Below are positions 44,861-55,051 of a stretch of DNA of 64,000 bases, piece by piece. The notes under the pieces were generated by a model. That model saw nothing but the letters and a program-made list of their open reading frames with translations. It searched no databases and was not told the DNA's origin. The stretch is from Clavaria fumosa (Eukaryota > Basidiomycota > Agaricomycetes > Agaricales > Clavariaceae), in contig OX637805.1 in NCBI GenBank assembly GCA_951802425.1, positions 1,240,001 to 1,304,000 of the forward strand, read 5' to 3'. Numbering within the stretch: position 1 is the stretch's first letter; every line of letters begins with the position of its first letter. The position numbers and the translations under genes were made by a program.

Positions 44861-45350
44861 ATGTGCTGGGGCCCTCACAAACTCAACTTCCTCCCCTCCT
44901 CCAATGTCTTCCAACAAGTCGCCCCCCTCGTGCTCTCTTGCGCGGCCTTCCATTGGGCGATTCAGAGGGGAGCCGACAACCTCCTCATTCTTACCATTGC
45001 CCGACGATGCTACGCTTGCGGCCATCCTGGCCATTTTGCGTCGGGATGCCCTCGAGTTGTCCGCCTGGGCAACCTTATCTGTGACCTACTCGAGGACCCC
45101 CATAGTACCGTCTTTTCTTCCATTTCTCATTCGCTTTGCTGATTTCTTTCCTGTAGAATGGGATAGCGCTCCCACTACTCGGTGGGCCTCTCCCACTTCC
45201 TTCTCCGGGTGGAACTCCACTCCTCCGCCCTCGTCTCCTCCATCAGCCCCTGCGATGGCTACGGTGGCTTTACCAGACGTCGAGGGCGAGTATGTCCAGG
45301 TTGGGGAGTCTCCTTCTCAATCGGTGGATGAGAATAGGCTCTGGGTTTAG
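44861..45350 (+). CDS. Zinc-knuckle protein, two-exon gene, open (insert 2)
   Basis: Exon 1 44861-45104 and exon 2 45157-45350 join across a 52-bp intron (gtaccg...ctgtag, branch-like gctgat) to give 145 codons without a stop. The start MCWGPHKL matches MCFQGHHL of insert 1. Next come LSCAAFHWAIQ, the knuckle CYACGHPGHFASGC (CX2CX4HX4C, about residues 57-70) and ICDLLEDPH. Exon 2 gives WDSAP, a Ser/Pro/Thr-rich stretch and an acidic C-terminus ending NRLWV. The knuckle suggests RNA or single-stranded DNA binding; the cell role is unknown. A competing ATG at 44903 in another frame misses the knuckle and I reject it. Conservation of start, knuckle, intron position and intron length in insert 1 is the main support. 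Confidence 0.65.
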
Positions 45351-45605
45351 TGGCCCAAATGTCGAAGATTCTGTTTGACGTAATACATAGTTTCTGGTTT
45401 CGGATTGGTTCTTGTATTACTTAGGTGCTTCGATCCCATAAACCAATCCCCAATGGCCATCAACAGCGAGGAGCATCTCCTCACTCTTGATTGCCATTGG
45501 TACCTTGGTTTTCTCGTCTCTAGTGTTGCGGTTGTCCTTAGTCGTGTTGCCTTCGTTGTAGTTTGCCTTGGTTACATAATCGACTTTGTCATTCTTCCCA
45601 TGACA

Positions 45606-46204
45606 AGGACAACTGGTTGCAGCTCCTGCCCCTGGCGGACTTGGATCAACTGCACCAAGAACTCCGTAACCAAATTGCCAAAGTGCAGAGTTGTTATCAG
45701 GGTCCAGCAGACACCTGTCAGACTCCGGCACTGGAGTTTAAGGTCAGAAACTGAGTCTACATTAAGGCGAAGTTTTTCCATACAACCAGACCCTCCAAGA
45801 AACTCTCCGACAAGTTCCTCGGACCCTTCAAAATCATCGGAGAGGCCGGTTCGCACTCCTTCATACTCCAACTCCCTGAGGCCATGCGAGCCATCCACCC
45901 CGTCTTCCACATCTCCATGCTGGAGCCAGTCACTCTGAATACAATTCCAAATCGTACCATCTCCCCACCTCCTCTGGTAGAGATCGACAGAGATCTTGAG
46001 CATGAAATCTCTGAAGTGCTCGACTCCAAGATCGACAAATGCCACACCTGCAAACTCCTATACCTGGTGCGGTGGGCTGGATATGAAGGAACCAATGAGG
46101 AAACATCCTGGCTTCCTGCTACAGAACTTGTTCATGCCTCCAAGGCTGTTTTGGACTTCCATCATGCTTATCCGAACAAGCCCGGACCTCTCCATACCTT
46201 CTAG
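45606..46204 (+). pseudogene. Copy F pol, part 3: end of integrase and chromodomain
   Basis: After DNWLQLLPLAD a stretch of about 200 bp that copy G has is missing, so the end of the catalytic core is deleted. Then LHQELRNQIAKVQ, a TGA after VRN, the KLSDKFLGPFKI linker, HPVFHISMLEPV, and a chromodomain with LYLVRWAGYEGTNEETSWLP, ending at 46202. Chromodomain aromatic residues are intact. Confidence 0.9.
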
Positions 46205-46305
46205 ACCTTTCTCCGTTCACTCTGATACCCTGAAATTTCTTTTATGCTTCTACTTATGTACATTTTCCGTTCTATATAACTCCGTCTCTTTTCTCTGTCT
46301 TTCCC

Positions 46306-46332
46306 AAAAAAAAAAAAAAAAAAAAAAAAAAA
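46306..46332 (+). repeat. 27-bp poly(A) tract
   Basis: 27 consecutive A within the 3' non-coding part of F, with A-rich microsatellites to about 46620. Copy G has a shorter interrupted version at the mirrored place, so the tract is part of the family 4 3' region. Confidence 0.95.
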
Positions 46333-46639
46333 CTACTCTGTATTCCTGTCTCTCCATCCCTCCGTCTCTCTCTGTTCTTTTCTCCAAAAAACTCTGAAAA
46401 CTCCTTTCTTCTTATTTCTTTTCTCCAAAAACTCTGAACTTTTTATTTTTCTCCCAAGTCCGACTCTGAGCCTCTCTTCATCTTCTCTGTCTTCTTACTT
46501 TATTTTCCTTTCACTCCGCTTACTTTTCACTCAAGTTCAAAGATAAAAAACAAAAATACTTATATAAATAAATAAATAAATAAAAAGAAACCAAAAGAAA
46601 ACAAATAAATAAGTATGTAGATTATTTTATTTTATTTTT

Positions 46640-47490
46640 TAGGCGGAGGGGGGCGAGCCGGGCGATGCCTGCAAAATTCCTTCGGGCTTCTCTAGCCCGG
46701 ACTCCACTCCCACCTCTCCATCCTCCACCTCCGCCACCTTCTCTGATCTCTCTGCCTCCTTCTCCACCTCTACCTCCTTCACCTTTTCCTTCTCCTTACC
46801 CATCACCTCCACCTCCGCTGTCTCCGCCTCTGCCCTCAGAACCTCCCTCCGCCTTCTCCTTGTATGCCACCTCCGTCCTCCTCCCCCACTTCTCCAAAAT
46901 CCTGTGGAGGATCCTCCGATCTTCCGCCACGGCCTCCTTCCTCCACTCCTCTATCGCAACCACCCCCCTCAGGACCACGCTATGCATGGCCTGCACCAAG
47001 TTCAAAACCTCCTCCTCTGGCCGCTGACCCTGTGGCACCCACATCTCCGCCCTATCCTCCTCCGAGTCCACATCCCCTTCACCTTTTTCCGCTCCGGCTG
47101 CTCTGCCTCCCCACCTCCACACTTCTGCTTCGCCCCCGCACAGGCGTTGCAGGCCGTCCCCCACCCCCCACTCGGCCACACACAGGCCACCCCCAACCTA
47201 CGGCATCGCATGCACTCCACGCAATCTGCCTCCGTCTCCGGTGTCGGAGACCACTTCCTCCCTACCCCTTGCTCCCATGCCACCTCTGCCACCCTCCGCT
47301 TCGCCTCCACCGCCTTCGCCCTCTCCAGGTCCTCCCGCCGAACCTTATCTGCTACCTCCCTCGCTTTCTGCTCCTCCTCCTCCCGCCACCATCGCTCCTC
47401 TTCCTCCCTTGCCTTTTTCTCCCTCAATGCATTGATCTTTTTTGTGAGGGCTGCGATCTCGGGGTCCTCGTCCTCCGCACAAGGTTGCAT
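46640..47490 (-). pseudogene. Copy F antisense accessory gene (coiled coil plus Cys cluster)
   Basis: It is convergent with F pol. The likely start is ATG at 47490 (MQPCAEDEDPEIAALTKK). It encodes a long charged coiled coil (about residues 10-75), a Cys cluster CVECMRCRRLGVACVW, GTACNACAGAKQKC, and after a shift of frame near 47090 a helical part with LNLVQAMHSVVLRGVVAIEE and a Gly/Glu-rich stretch. The C-terminus GLEKPEGILQ is again in another frame, ending at the TAA at 46640. The design (helix, Cys cluster, coiled coil, position antisense to the pol end) parallels family 1, although domain order differs and sequence similarity is weak. At least two frame breaks. Confidence 0.6.
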
Positions 47491-47865
47491 GGGGATGGCG
47501 ATTGTGGGTCGTGGGTGAGGGCGGGAGGGGCGGTGTAATGGGTAATACAGTTCTTGCTGCAACTGCTTGCTTGCAGTCAAGTTCTTCAGGGGTTCCTGTA
47601 AGGCATTTAAGGTTCACCAAACACCCTTGAGGATGTGGAGTATGAGTTTAAATTGAGCAAGGAATAGAAATGTATGATGTCTGGAATGTCTGGCGTCAGG
47701 TCTGATATAACCTGATAAAAGGGGGGTGCGATAAGACGAAGGGCTGGCAACGACAGAGGCCAACAAATCGAAGGTTGCAACAATGGGTGAACTTAGGGGA
47801 AATCTCCAAGAGAGAGAGGGATCCAGAAAGCTGCTTTTTTGTAGATTCCAGTCTTTGCCTAAATA

Positions 47866-48345
47866 CATTTTGTATGTACTGGATGATCAGGTCTACGGAA
47901 ATGTCCAGAAGTTAAATTGGGTAAGGTAGCATCATTTGGGCGGTCATATGCAAGAGTTATACCATAAGGACAGTTAGTAGGATGGAGAGAGAAAATGTCC
48001 AATAAAAGGGGTCCATCCGGACTGCTCATAGGAATGAAAGGGGGTAGTGGTACAGCATAGGGCGCAGCAGGAACAATGGGCCTGGTACTACGAAGGGTTT
48101 GGAGCACATGGGTGGTTATGATTCAGGAGAAAGACATAATATGAAATTTTACAGCAAGTGCATATGAAATAGAGAAGTAATATGAAATATCGACGGAGAT
48201 GAGCACTGACCATGCTGTGTTTCATGGAATGCAAATGTTCGGGCGGTGTATAGCGCTGGTAGATCCAGGCGACCACGAGACACTTGTATCCGGGCGGTCC
48301 GACACTCACACCTATCGGTTGACATCGGATGTTATCAGACGACAT
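47866..48345 (-). other. Possible two-exon gene fragment, unrecognised
   Basis: A frame from ATG 48345 encodes about 45 residues (CLVVAWIYQRYTPPEHLHSM). A possible intron donor (gtcagt, about 48208) and acceptor (cgtag, about 48090) lead to a second open stretch with PLPPFIPMSSPDGPLLLDIF. Codon use is unremarkable and no domain is recognised. The surrounding 47500-48708 is otherwise without features I can name; it should be the terminal non-coding part of F, but no polypurine tract is obvious. Confidence 0.25.
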
Positions 48346-48708
48346 CGGATGGTGCTGAGGGTTTATCGGTCGTGGAGTTGATGTGTCCTAGGGTGTTCGG
48401 ATAGCCGGGGAATCGCATGTTTATGCATGCGAACCGTGTATTTTCCTTACAGCGGCTGGGCCCGGCTCCGGACGTCGATTGCATGTTGGACATGATAAGT
48501 TTTTAAAAGAAGAAATGCCTGTGTTAGGGGCAAGTGGTGATAGTGATGAGTTAAGGAAGAGAAAAATGGAGTATGCCATGCACAGTTTGTTTTAACCCCC
48601 AAAATTTTTTCGGACTCTGATCGAAGTGCCACGAAACTCCGGTGCTAACTCGTTATGGATGACACATGTTCACGCAGACTTTGGCCACAGGGTCTCAGGG
48701 GTTCGACA

Positions 48709-49209
48709 CTTTTTGTTGTTGTTTCTTTGTTCCATGAAAATTGCACAGGCACATGTGGTGAAACTCTCCTAGTAATTTGATATGTACATTGTTTCACATT
48801 ACTCCTATACTCTGTCCTTGCAGTATAAGTTTCCACCTGTATCTCCCTGCTCTTTAGTTTGAATATTAATGTCTCTGACCCCCAAATGTCTCTGAGCTTT
48901 TGTCCTCATTGTTCTCAATGTTCTCCACATCATCTGACCAACTCTGACCAACTCTGGCAGACTCCAATAATTTTGGAGTTTGACTTCTGTGTTTGACATT
49001 CTTTTGGTATTGTTTTCTGTTTGACAAATAGGGACAAAGTATATATGTGGTGGCACAACACATACGTTGAGGCCGCAGTCCCATTCACCTCTGTACTTCT
49101 TATCCATTCCTCCACTTGTCTGACATCAGACTCTGATCGGACTCCGATAATATAACTCTGTCTCATTCCACTAACCCCTCCACTGCTAACCTTGTTCAGA
49201 CCTTGACAG
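48709..49209 (+). repeat. 501-bp LTR-like direct repeat, copy 2 (3' of F)
   Basis: The same sequence as 37027-37527 with nine transitions. It ends ccttgaca and abuts the coding end of G's antisense gene. If it is F's 3' LTR, F is about 12.2 kb including its inserts. Confidence 0.7.
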
Positions 49210-49326
49210 GCAGAGAGATTGGAGAAGGCGGCAGAGGCAGAGGACAGAGAGGTGGGAGCGGAGTCTGGGCTAGAGAAGCCAGAAGGAATTTTGCAGGCAT
49301 TGCCCAGCTTGCCCCCCTCCACCTAA
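49210..49326 (+). pseudogene. Copy G antisense accessory gene, C-terminal remnant
   Basis: About 38 codons with ERLEKAAEAEDREVGAESGL and KPEGILQALPSLPPST, ending at the taa at 49324. It matches the C-terminus of the F antisense gene (GLEKPEGILQASPGSPPSA). All of the gene upstream is missing at the junction with the 501-bp repeat. Confidence 0.7.
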
Positions 49327-49353
49327 AAAATAAAAAATAAAAAATCTGCATAC

Positions 49354-49414
49354 TTATTTATTTATTTTATTTTATTTTATTTTATTTTATTTTATTTTAT
49401 TTTATTTTATTTAT
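49354..49414. repeat. TTTTA microsatellite
   Basis: More than ten consecutive ttta/tttta units lie between G's antisense remnant and G's pol. Copy F has a short ttattttatttt tract at the mirrored place (46622-46640), so this is an expanded family feature. Confidence 0.95.
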
Positions 49415-49757
49415 CTTTGAACTTGAGTGAAAAGTAAGCGGAGTGAAAGGAAAATAAAGTAAGAAGACAGAGAAGATGAAGAGAGGCTCGGAGTCGGACT
49501 TGGGAGAAAAATAAAAAGTTTGGAGTTTTTGGAGAAAAGAAATAAGAAGAAAGGAGTTTTCAGAGTTTTCAGAGTTTTTGGAGTTTTTGGAGAAAAGAAC
49601 AGAGAGAGACAGAGAGACAGAGAGACAGGAATATGGAGTAGATTTTTTTATTTTTTTTGAAAGACAGAGAAAAGAGACGGAGTTATATAGAATGGGAAAT
49701 GTATGTAAGTAGAAGCATAAAAGAAATTTCAGGGTATTGGAGTGAATGGAGAAAGGT

Positions 49758-52700
49758 CTAGATGGTATGGAGAGGTCCGGGCTTGTTTGGATAAGCATAA
49801 TGGAAGTCCAAAACAGCCTTGGAGGCATGAACAAGTTCTGTAGCAGGAAGCCAGGATGTTTCCTCATTGGTTCCTTCATATCTGGCCCACCGCACCAGGT
49901 ATAGGAGTTTGCAGGTGTGGCGTTTGTCGATCTTGGAGTCGAGCACTTCAGAGATTTCATGCTCAAGATCTCTGTCAATCTCTACCAGAGGAGGTGGGGA
50001 GATGGTACGATTTGGAATTGTATTCAGAGTGACTGGCTCCAGCATGGAGATGTGGAAGACGGGGTGGATGGCTCGCATGGCCTCAGGGAGTTGGAGTATG
50101 AAGGAGTGCGAACCAGCCTCTCCGATGATTTTGAAGGGTCCGAGGAACTTGTCGGAGAGTTTCTTGGAGGGTCTGGTTGTATGGAAAAACTTTGCCTTAA
50201 TGTAGACTCAGTTTCTGACCTTAAACTCCAGTGCTGGAGTCTGACGGGTGTCTGCTGGACCCTGATAACAACTCTGCACTTTGGCAATTTGGTTACGGAG
50301 TTCTTGGTGCAGTTGATCCCAGTCTACAGTGAGTTCTCAGGCACGAACCGAAGTTACTTCGTGTTCGGGGAACACTGATATGTTTGGGTGATATCCCTTG
50401 TTCGCAAAGAATGGAGAAACTCCAGTGGTGGCACTTGGAGCATTGTTGTAGGCAAACTCCACCAGGGGCAGGAGCTGCAACCAGTTGTCCTGCTGGTAGT
50501 TGCAGTAACAATGGAGGTACTGTTCCAACATCTGGTTAGTCTGTTCCATCTGTCCATTGCCCTCTGGATGATATCCAGAGGTGAAGTGCAAAGTCATGTC
50601 CAGGACTTTACCCAATGAGTGGAAAAAATGGGAAATGAACTCAGAGCCACGATCGGAGGTGACATGCGATGGAACTCCATGTTTCAAGAAGATGTGGAAT
50701 ACAAACAGACAGGCCAACTCCACGGAGTTCACTTCATTGGTCGTCGGGATGAAGATCCCTTGCTTTGTAAACCTATCAACAACCACCAATATTGTGGTAA
50801 AACTGGAGCTCTCAGGGAGTTGCTCAATGAAATCCATCAAAATGGAATTCCATGGTTTCTCGGGTATGGGCAGCTGCTTGAGCGTTCCATATGGCTTATG
50901 CCAAGGGGCTTTCACCCTACCACAAGTTGTGCAAGATTTGCAAAAGTCTGATATGAATTCTCAGAATTTTGGCCAGGTATAATCCCAGAAGACCAAGGCT
51001 GTAGTCTTGGTCTGACCGAAGTGTCCGGCAAGTGGGTGATCATGTCTTGCATGTAAAATGTGGAGTCGGAGGTCATTGATGTCTGGTACATAAATCCGTC
51101 CATGCTTGCAGAGAAGTTTGTTGTCATCCATGGACCACTTAGGGTCTGCAGACTTCGAGTGGAGCTCCTCCAGAATCGGAGCTGTCACAGGATCAAGCAA
51201 GAGTCCAGACTGGATGTCCTCTCAGAGTTGATTATCGTCAATCACAAATGACACATGGAGTGCAGGTGCATAAAGTGACAAAGCTTGGAGAGACGACATC
51301 AATTGTTCACTGGAGAACATTGGCCAGAGGTTTTGTGGATTGATGCGGGCATAGTCACTATCCCCCTCTTTGGGATAGATGTCCCAACATCTAGTCAATG
51401 CATCGGGTTTCATTCCAAGGTGCCCTGGGCAGAATTGGATCATGAAATTGAACTGGGAAAGGAACTCTGACCACCTGGCTTGACACTGAGTGAGTAGACG
51501 GACTGTGGAGAAGTACTCTAGGTTCTTGTGGTCGGTAACAATGTCGACCGGAGTTTCAGAACCTTCAAGATAATGCCTCCAAGTGGTAAACACCTCGAAT
51601 ATTGCAAGGAGTTCCTTGTTGTGAGTGTCATAGTTCAATTTGGACACACCCAGGGTGTGGGAATGAAATGCGACAGGGTGGACTTCACTGTCAGAGGCAA
51701 CTGTGGATAGGATCACGGCAACGGCGTAGTCTGAGGCATCTGTTTCGACTATCAGTGGAGCTCCAGGAATGAAGTGCGAGAGGATCAGAGCCATGGAGAA
51801 TGCGGTTTTCAGGTAGTCGAATGCGGACTGGCAATTGCCGGACCAATGCCATTCGACATTTTTATGTGTCAAGCAGTTCATCAGAGCGACGATCTTGGAG
51901 TAACCATGGATGAAGCGGCAGTAGAAATTGGCAAACCCAAGGAAGGACTGGACATCTTTGACCTTCCATGGAGTCGGCCAATCCTGTATAGTTTTAACTT
52001 TAGCCATGTCCATAGAAAGTCCAGATGGAGATAAAACGAATCTGAGGTACTCCACAGTTTCAGTGTGAAATTCACACTTTGCCAGGTTCAGGAAGAGACT
52101 GTTCTTCCAGAGCCTTTGGAGTACCTCTTGGACATGTTCAACGTGTTGTTTCGGATCCTCGGAGTAAATGAGGATGTCGTCAAGGTAGACAACCATGAAT
52201 GTGTCAAGGAGGTTGGAAAATATATCATTCATGAAGTGCTGGAATGTGGCAGGCGCATTTGTGAGCCCGAAGGGCATCACACACCATTCAAAGGATCTGT
52301 ATCAGGTGCGGAATGCAGTCTTCCATTCATCACCCTCGGCGATACGGACCAGGTGATACATGTGTTGGAGGTCAAGTTTGGTGTAGATTCAGGCTTTCCC
52401 TGGAACATCAAGAAGATCTTTAGTCAGTGGAAGTGGATAGCGGTCTTTTTTGGTCACTTTATTGAGACCACAGAAGTCAATGCAAAGTCAGAGTGTTCTG
52501 TTCTTCTTCTGTACAAAAAGCACAGGTGCTCCATGCGGAGAATGGCTCAGACAGATAAATCTGATGCAGAGATGCTCATCCAGAAACTCACGGAGTTCAC
52601 TGAGTTTGGACTGCGACAAAAAATAGACTGCACCTGGCGGAGGGGACTCGCCCTCCAGCAGGTTGATTTTTAGGTTGTACGGTCAGTGCTGAGCCAGGGT

Positions 52701-53541
52701 GTCCACCTCCTTTTTACTGAAGATGTCCGGAAAGTCCCTATACTCCTCCAGAACCGAAAGGAGATCCTGGGAGGTGGTGTCAGGGATGTTGAACGAAGCG
52801 GAGGCCGTGCGTGCAGACTCGCTCGACAATGTCATGCCAAAGACTCAGGACCTGCAAAGTCCACAAGCTGCGACGAATGCGGCTGCATTCACAAAAGAGA
52901 CCTTGGGTGCCTCGGAGAAAACTGAGGCAGATGGAAAGGTCAGAGACAGAGACAGAGATGGAGACGGAGTCCAGGCCCGGCTGGGAGTTGCTGCAGACAA
53001 TGTTTGAACCAGAGCACACGGAACAGAGACAGACAGAGGGACAGAGGTGGACAGAGGGACAGAATGGAGAGTGCTGGCCGGTGCACCCTCCGGATCAGAT
53101 TTCGGAGTTTTCTCCTCATTAGTAGATGGCCTGGGCTTTATCTGGCCAGTAGTCCAGTCAACCAGCAGGTTGTTTTTGAACAGCCAATTCATTCCCAAGA
53201 TCACATCACAAGAGGGATCAAGATCAGTAACTACAAGCAGAACGTTGGTCAGATCCATGGCAGAGAGCCGAATGGATATCCGGACTGCTTCAGTGACCCA
53301 GATGGAGGTGGTCCCATTTATGAAAACGACCTCCTGGGGGGTCACCAGAGTTTTCGGAAGATGAAGATGAAACAGAGTTCAGCGCCAGAGTCTATCATAG
53401 TTTTAAAAGGAGATGAAATTGAAGGAGAAGTAGCAAGAAGCGAAAGAGAACGACAGAAGGAAAGGGTATTGGGTATAGGTTTAGCATGATCAGAGTCAGA
53501 GCAGCCAGAGAGTCGTACTGAGCACTCTAGGCTGCTCAATC
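49758..53541 (-). pseudogene. Copy G (family 4) pol
   Basis: The minus-strand frame from 53541 to 49758 is the same throughout, broken by TGA. Protease has MIDSGAELCF with the standard DSG. RT has an intact [11 protein letters not shown]. RNase H has VETDASDYAVAVILS and HNKELLAIFEVF. Integrase has HVTSDRGSEFISHFF and MEQTNQMLEQYL. The chromodomain has LYLVRWARYEGTNEETSWLP (Arg for Gly). TGA stops at 52845, about 52693, 52507, 52388, 52312, 51222, 50961 and 50337. Compared with F: at 50961 F has CAA; at about 52693 F has CGA; and where F has TGA before HAYHL, G has CAA. No insert interrupts pol. Confidence 0.93.
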
Positions 53542-53671
53542 TTTTTTTGACAGAGTGTCATCTCCGTCAGAGTTGACACAGGCAGTGCTGGCATTAGCCT
53601 GCGAGCTCTGGTTACGGCACTCGTTGGCCTTGTGGCCTGCTGCACAACAGAAAAGACAGAGATTATTATCG
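53536..53671 (-). pseudogene. Copy G gag, C-terminal remnant with zinc knuckle
   Basis: DNNLCLFCCAAGHKANEC and SDGDDTLSKKD match the end of F gag, followed by the same seven-A frameshift site. The remainder of gag is replaced at 53672 by the mL44-bearing palindrome, and gag does not resume on its far side (58827), so G is truncated there rather than simply interrupted. Confidence 0.88.
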
Positions 53672-54107
53672 ATGAACTTATTTACATAGTAGCTACAAAA
53701 GACATCAACATCAGCAAAACCTGAATTGGACTTCAAAAGAAATTTCGACATAAGGTCACATGATCTATGTTGAACTTTGTTCAAAGTCCGACCCCGCTTG
53801 TCAGTCGTGCCCACACTACTCTCACATCCTCGATCTAACACCCCCCCACTCCTCTTCCTCTCCCTCTCTCTCTCTCTCTCTTTGTGTGACAACGAAAATG
53901 GCGGCAACGACCCCAGGTGACCTCCTCTGTCTTTCCCTCTGCTGACCCCAGGTAAGGAAATGGCAGGGGTAACGACAGCAGCGGTTGTTGACGATGACAG
54001 TGGCAGCAGCAATGGACAGTGACGACGGCGGCAGCAGCAGATGGCGTTGACGGCGGCAGCAGCAGCGGGTGACGTGGATGGCGGCGGCAGCGGCAGTGGA
54101 CAGCAGC

Positions 54108-55051
54108 AGCAGGAACAATGGACGACAACTCAGGTGATGCCACCCCTGCACTCACCCCTCCTTCCTCCTGTTCTACCAGCAACACCATCCCAACGCTGCT
54201 CCGCCCCCGTCCAACAATCAGCTCTCATCTCTTGGAAATCCCATCCTCGGCCTCTTCGCCACCAAATACGTCCACGCGAGCTACCCCCACCTCCCCACCC
54301 GCGTCCTCAAGGCTGCAGTAAGCGCACACGTCGGCCCAGTAACATGCGCCAGCATCGCGCATGAGATGGGCGCGACCCAGCTCTTGCGGTGGCATCGTAC
54401 CGTGCGTCCTTTCCTATTTCTCAATGTTGTTTCTCACCACATTGCCTCTCACAAAGAGGCCAATACTCTGACGACAGTGGGCGTACTTCACGCAGACGCA
54501 CTCGCGTCTATACCACGAGAGATTGTGGCCCTGGTATATAAACACCCTTGTCTGCTCTCGGCCCGCAAGTTCACCAATGCCTTCTTTTCCGGTGAAATTG
54601 ACCTCCGAAACATGCTCAAATTCCGAGACCCCAAACGCGCTCTTCTCAAGACAGTCGCCAAGTTCAAGCGCGAACGTCCAAAATCTCGGTGAGCACCAGG
54701 TCTCTGCGTTGTTTCCAGAGCTCATCTGTTCCTGGCGCCTGTATCCATGCCAAAAGTCTGCTCAAAGAGACTGGCCGCTTCTCCAACTCTCCCATATTTG
54801 TCGTCGGGATCTATTCCGGCGCCAACCAGCTTGGTGAGGGGTTTGGGAGCTCGCTCAAAATGGCAGAGTACCACGTATGGCGCCTTCCCTCCCTCTGACC
54901 TGGCTGCGCTGCCGCAAACTCAACTTTTCTCTGAACCCGTCTAGGCTGCAGAAGATGCATTGCACCGACTCTACCTGACGCGCATGCCTGCACACCTCCT
55001 ACGCATCCCGACGTCGACAGCAGGAACCATGGACGACAACGCAGGTGATGC
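54108..55051. repeat. 33-bp direct repeats flanking the captured segment
   Basis: 54108-54140 and 55019-55051 (agcaggaac...gcaggtgatgc or tcaggtgatgc) agree at 31 of 33 bases. The mL44 exons fill the space between them. The mirrored pair is at 57110-57142 and 58320-58352. At 32 bp or more these are too long to be a transposon target duplication. Confidence 0.85.
54141..55018 (+). pseudogene. MRPL44: Captured segment of mitochondrial ribosomal protein mL44 gene, left copy
   Basis: mL44 (yeast Mrpl3) is a large-subunit mitoribosome protein with an inactive RNase III fold and a dsRNA-binding domain. Visible here: THPSF at the start of the RNase III fold, GNPILGLFATKYVHASYPHL, VTCASIAHEMGATQLLRW, then across a 55-bp intron (54402-54456) VLHADALASIPREIVALVY, ARKFTNAFF and RDPKRALLKTVAKFKRERPKS. 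Next come a 68-bp intron (54689-54756), LLKETGRFSNSPIFVVG and GEGFGSSLKMAEY, a 70-bp intron (54875-54944), then AAEDALHRLYLTRM. The first exon with the targeting peptide and the 3' end are missing. Introns have proper GT-AG ends and the exons stay in frame across them. Not expected to make mL44. Confidence 0.85.

Larger units (their letters stand above)
43921..45605. mobile_element. Insert 2: 1.7 kb LTR-like element with diverging genes
   Basis: It is flanked by aggac (43916-43920, 45606-45610), with ends tgttacg...atgaca. It is related to insert 1 at the zinc-knuckle gene, its intron and the minus-strand start tgtcatg. The nucleotide sequence elsewhere has diverged strongly, so the two are old relatives rather than recent copies. 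Same interpretation as insert 1: probably a solo LTR on the minus strand. Confidence 0.85.

Noticed and set aside
44903..45350. An alternative ATG at 44903 giving one uninterrupted frame without an intron
   Set aside because: That frame misses the zinc knuckle and is not conserved in insert 1; the start at 44861 plus intron is.
46306..46332. Poly(A) tract as the tail of a LINE or retrogene
   Set aside because: It lies inside the 3' region of family 4, copy G has the mirrored version, and there is no flanking duplication or RT of LINE type.
53820..53885. CT/GA microsatellite as a regulatory element
   Set aside because: A simple repeat present in both arms; nothing links it to expression.
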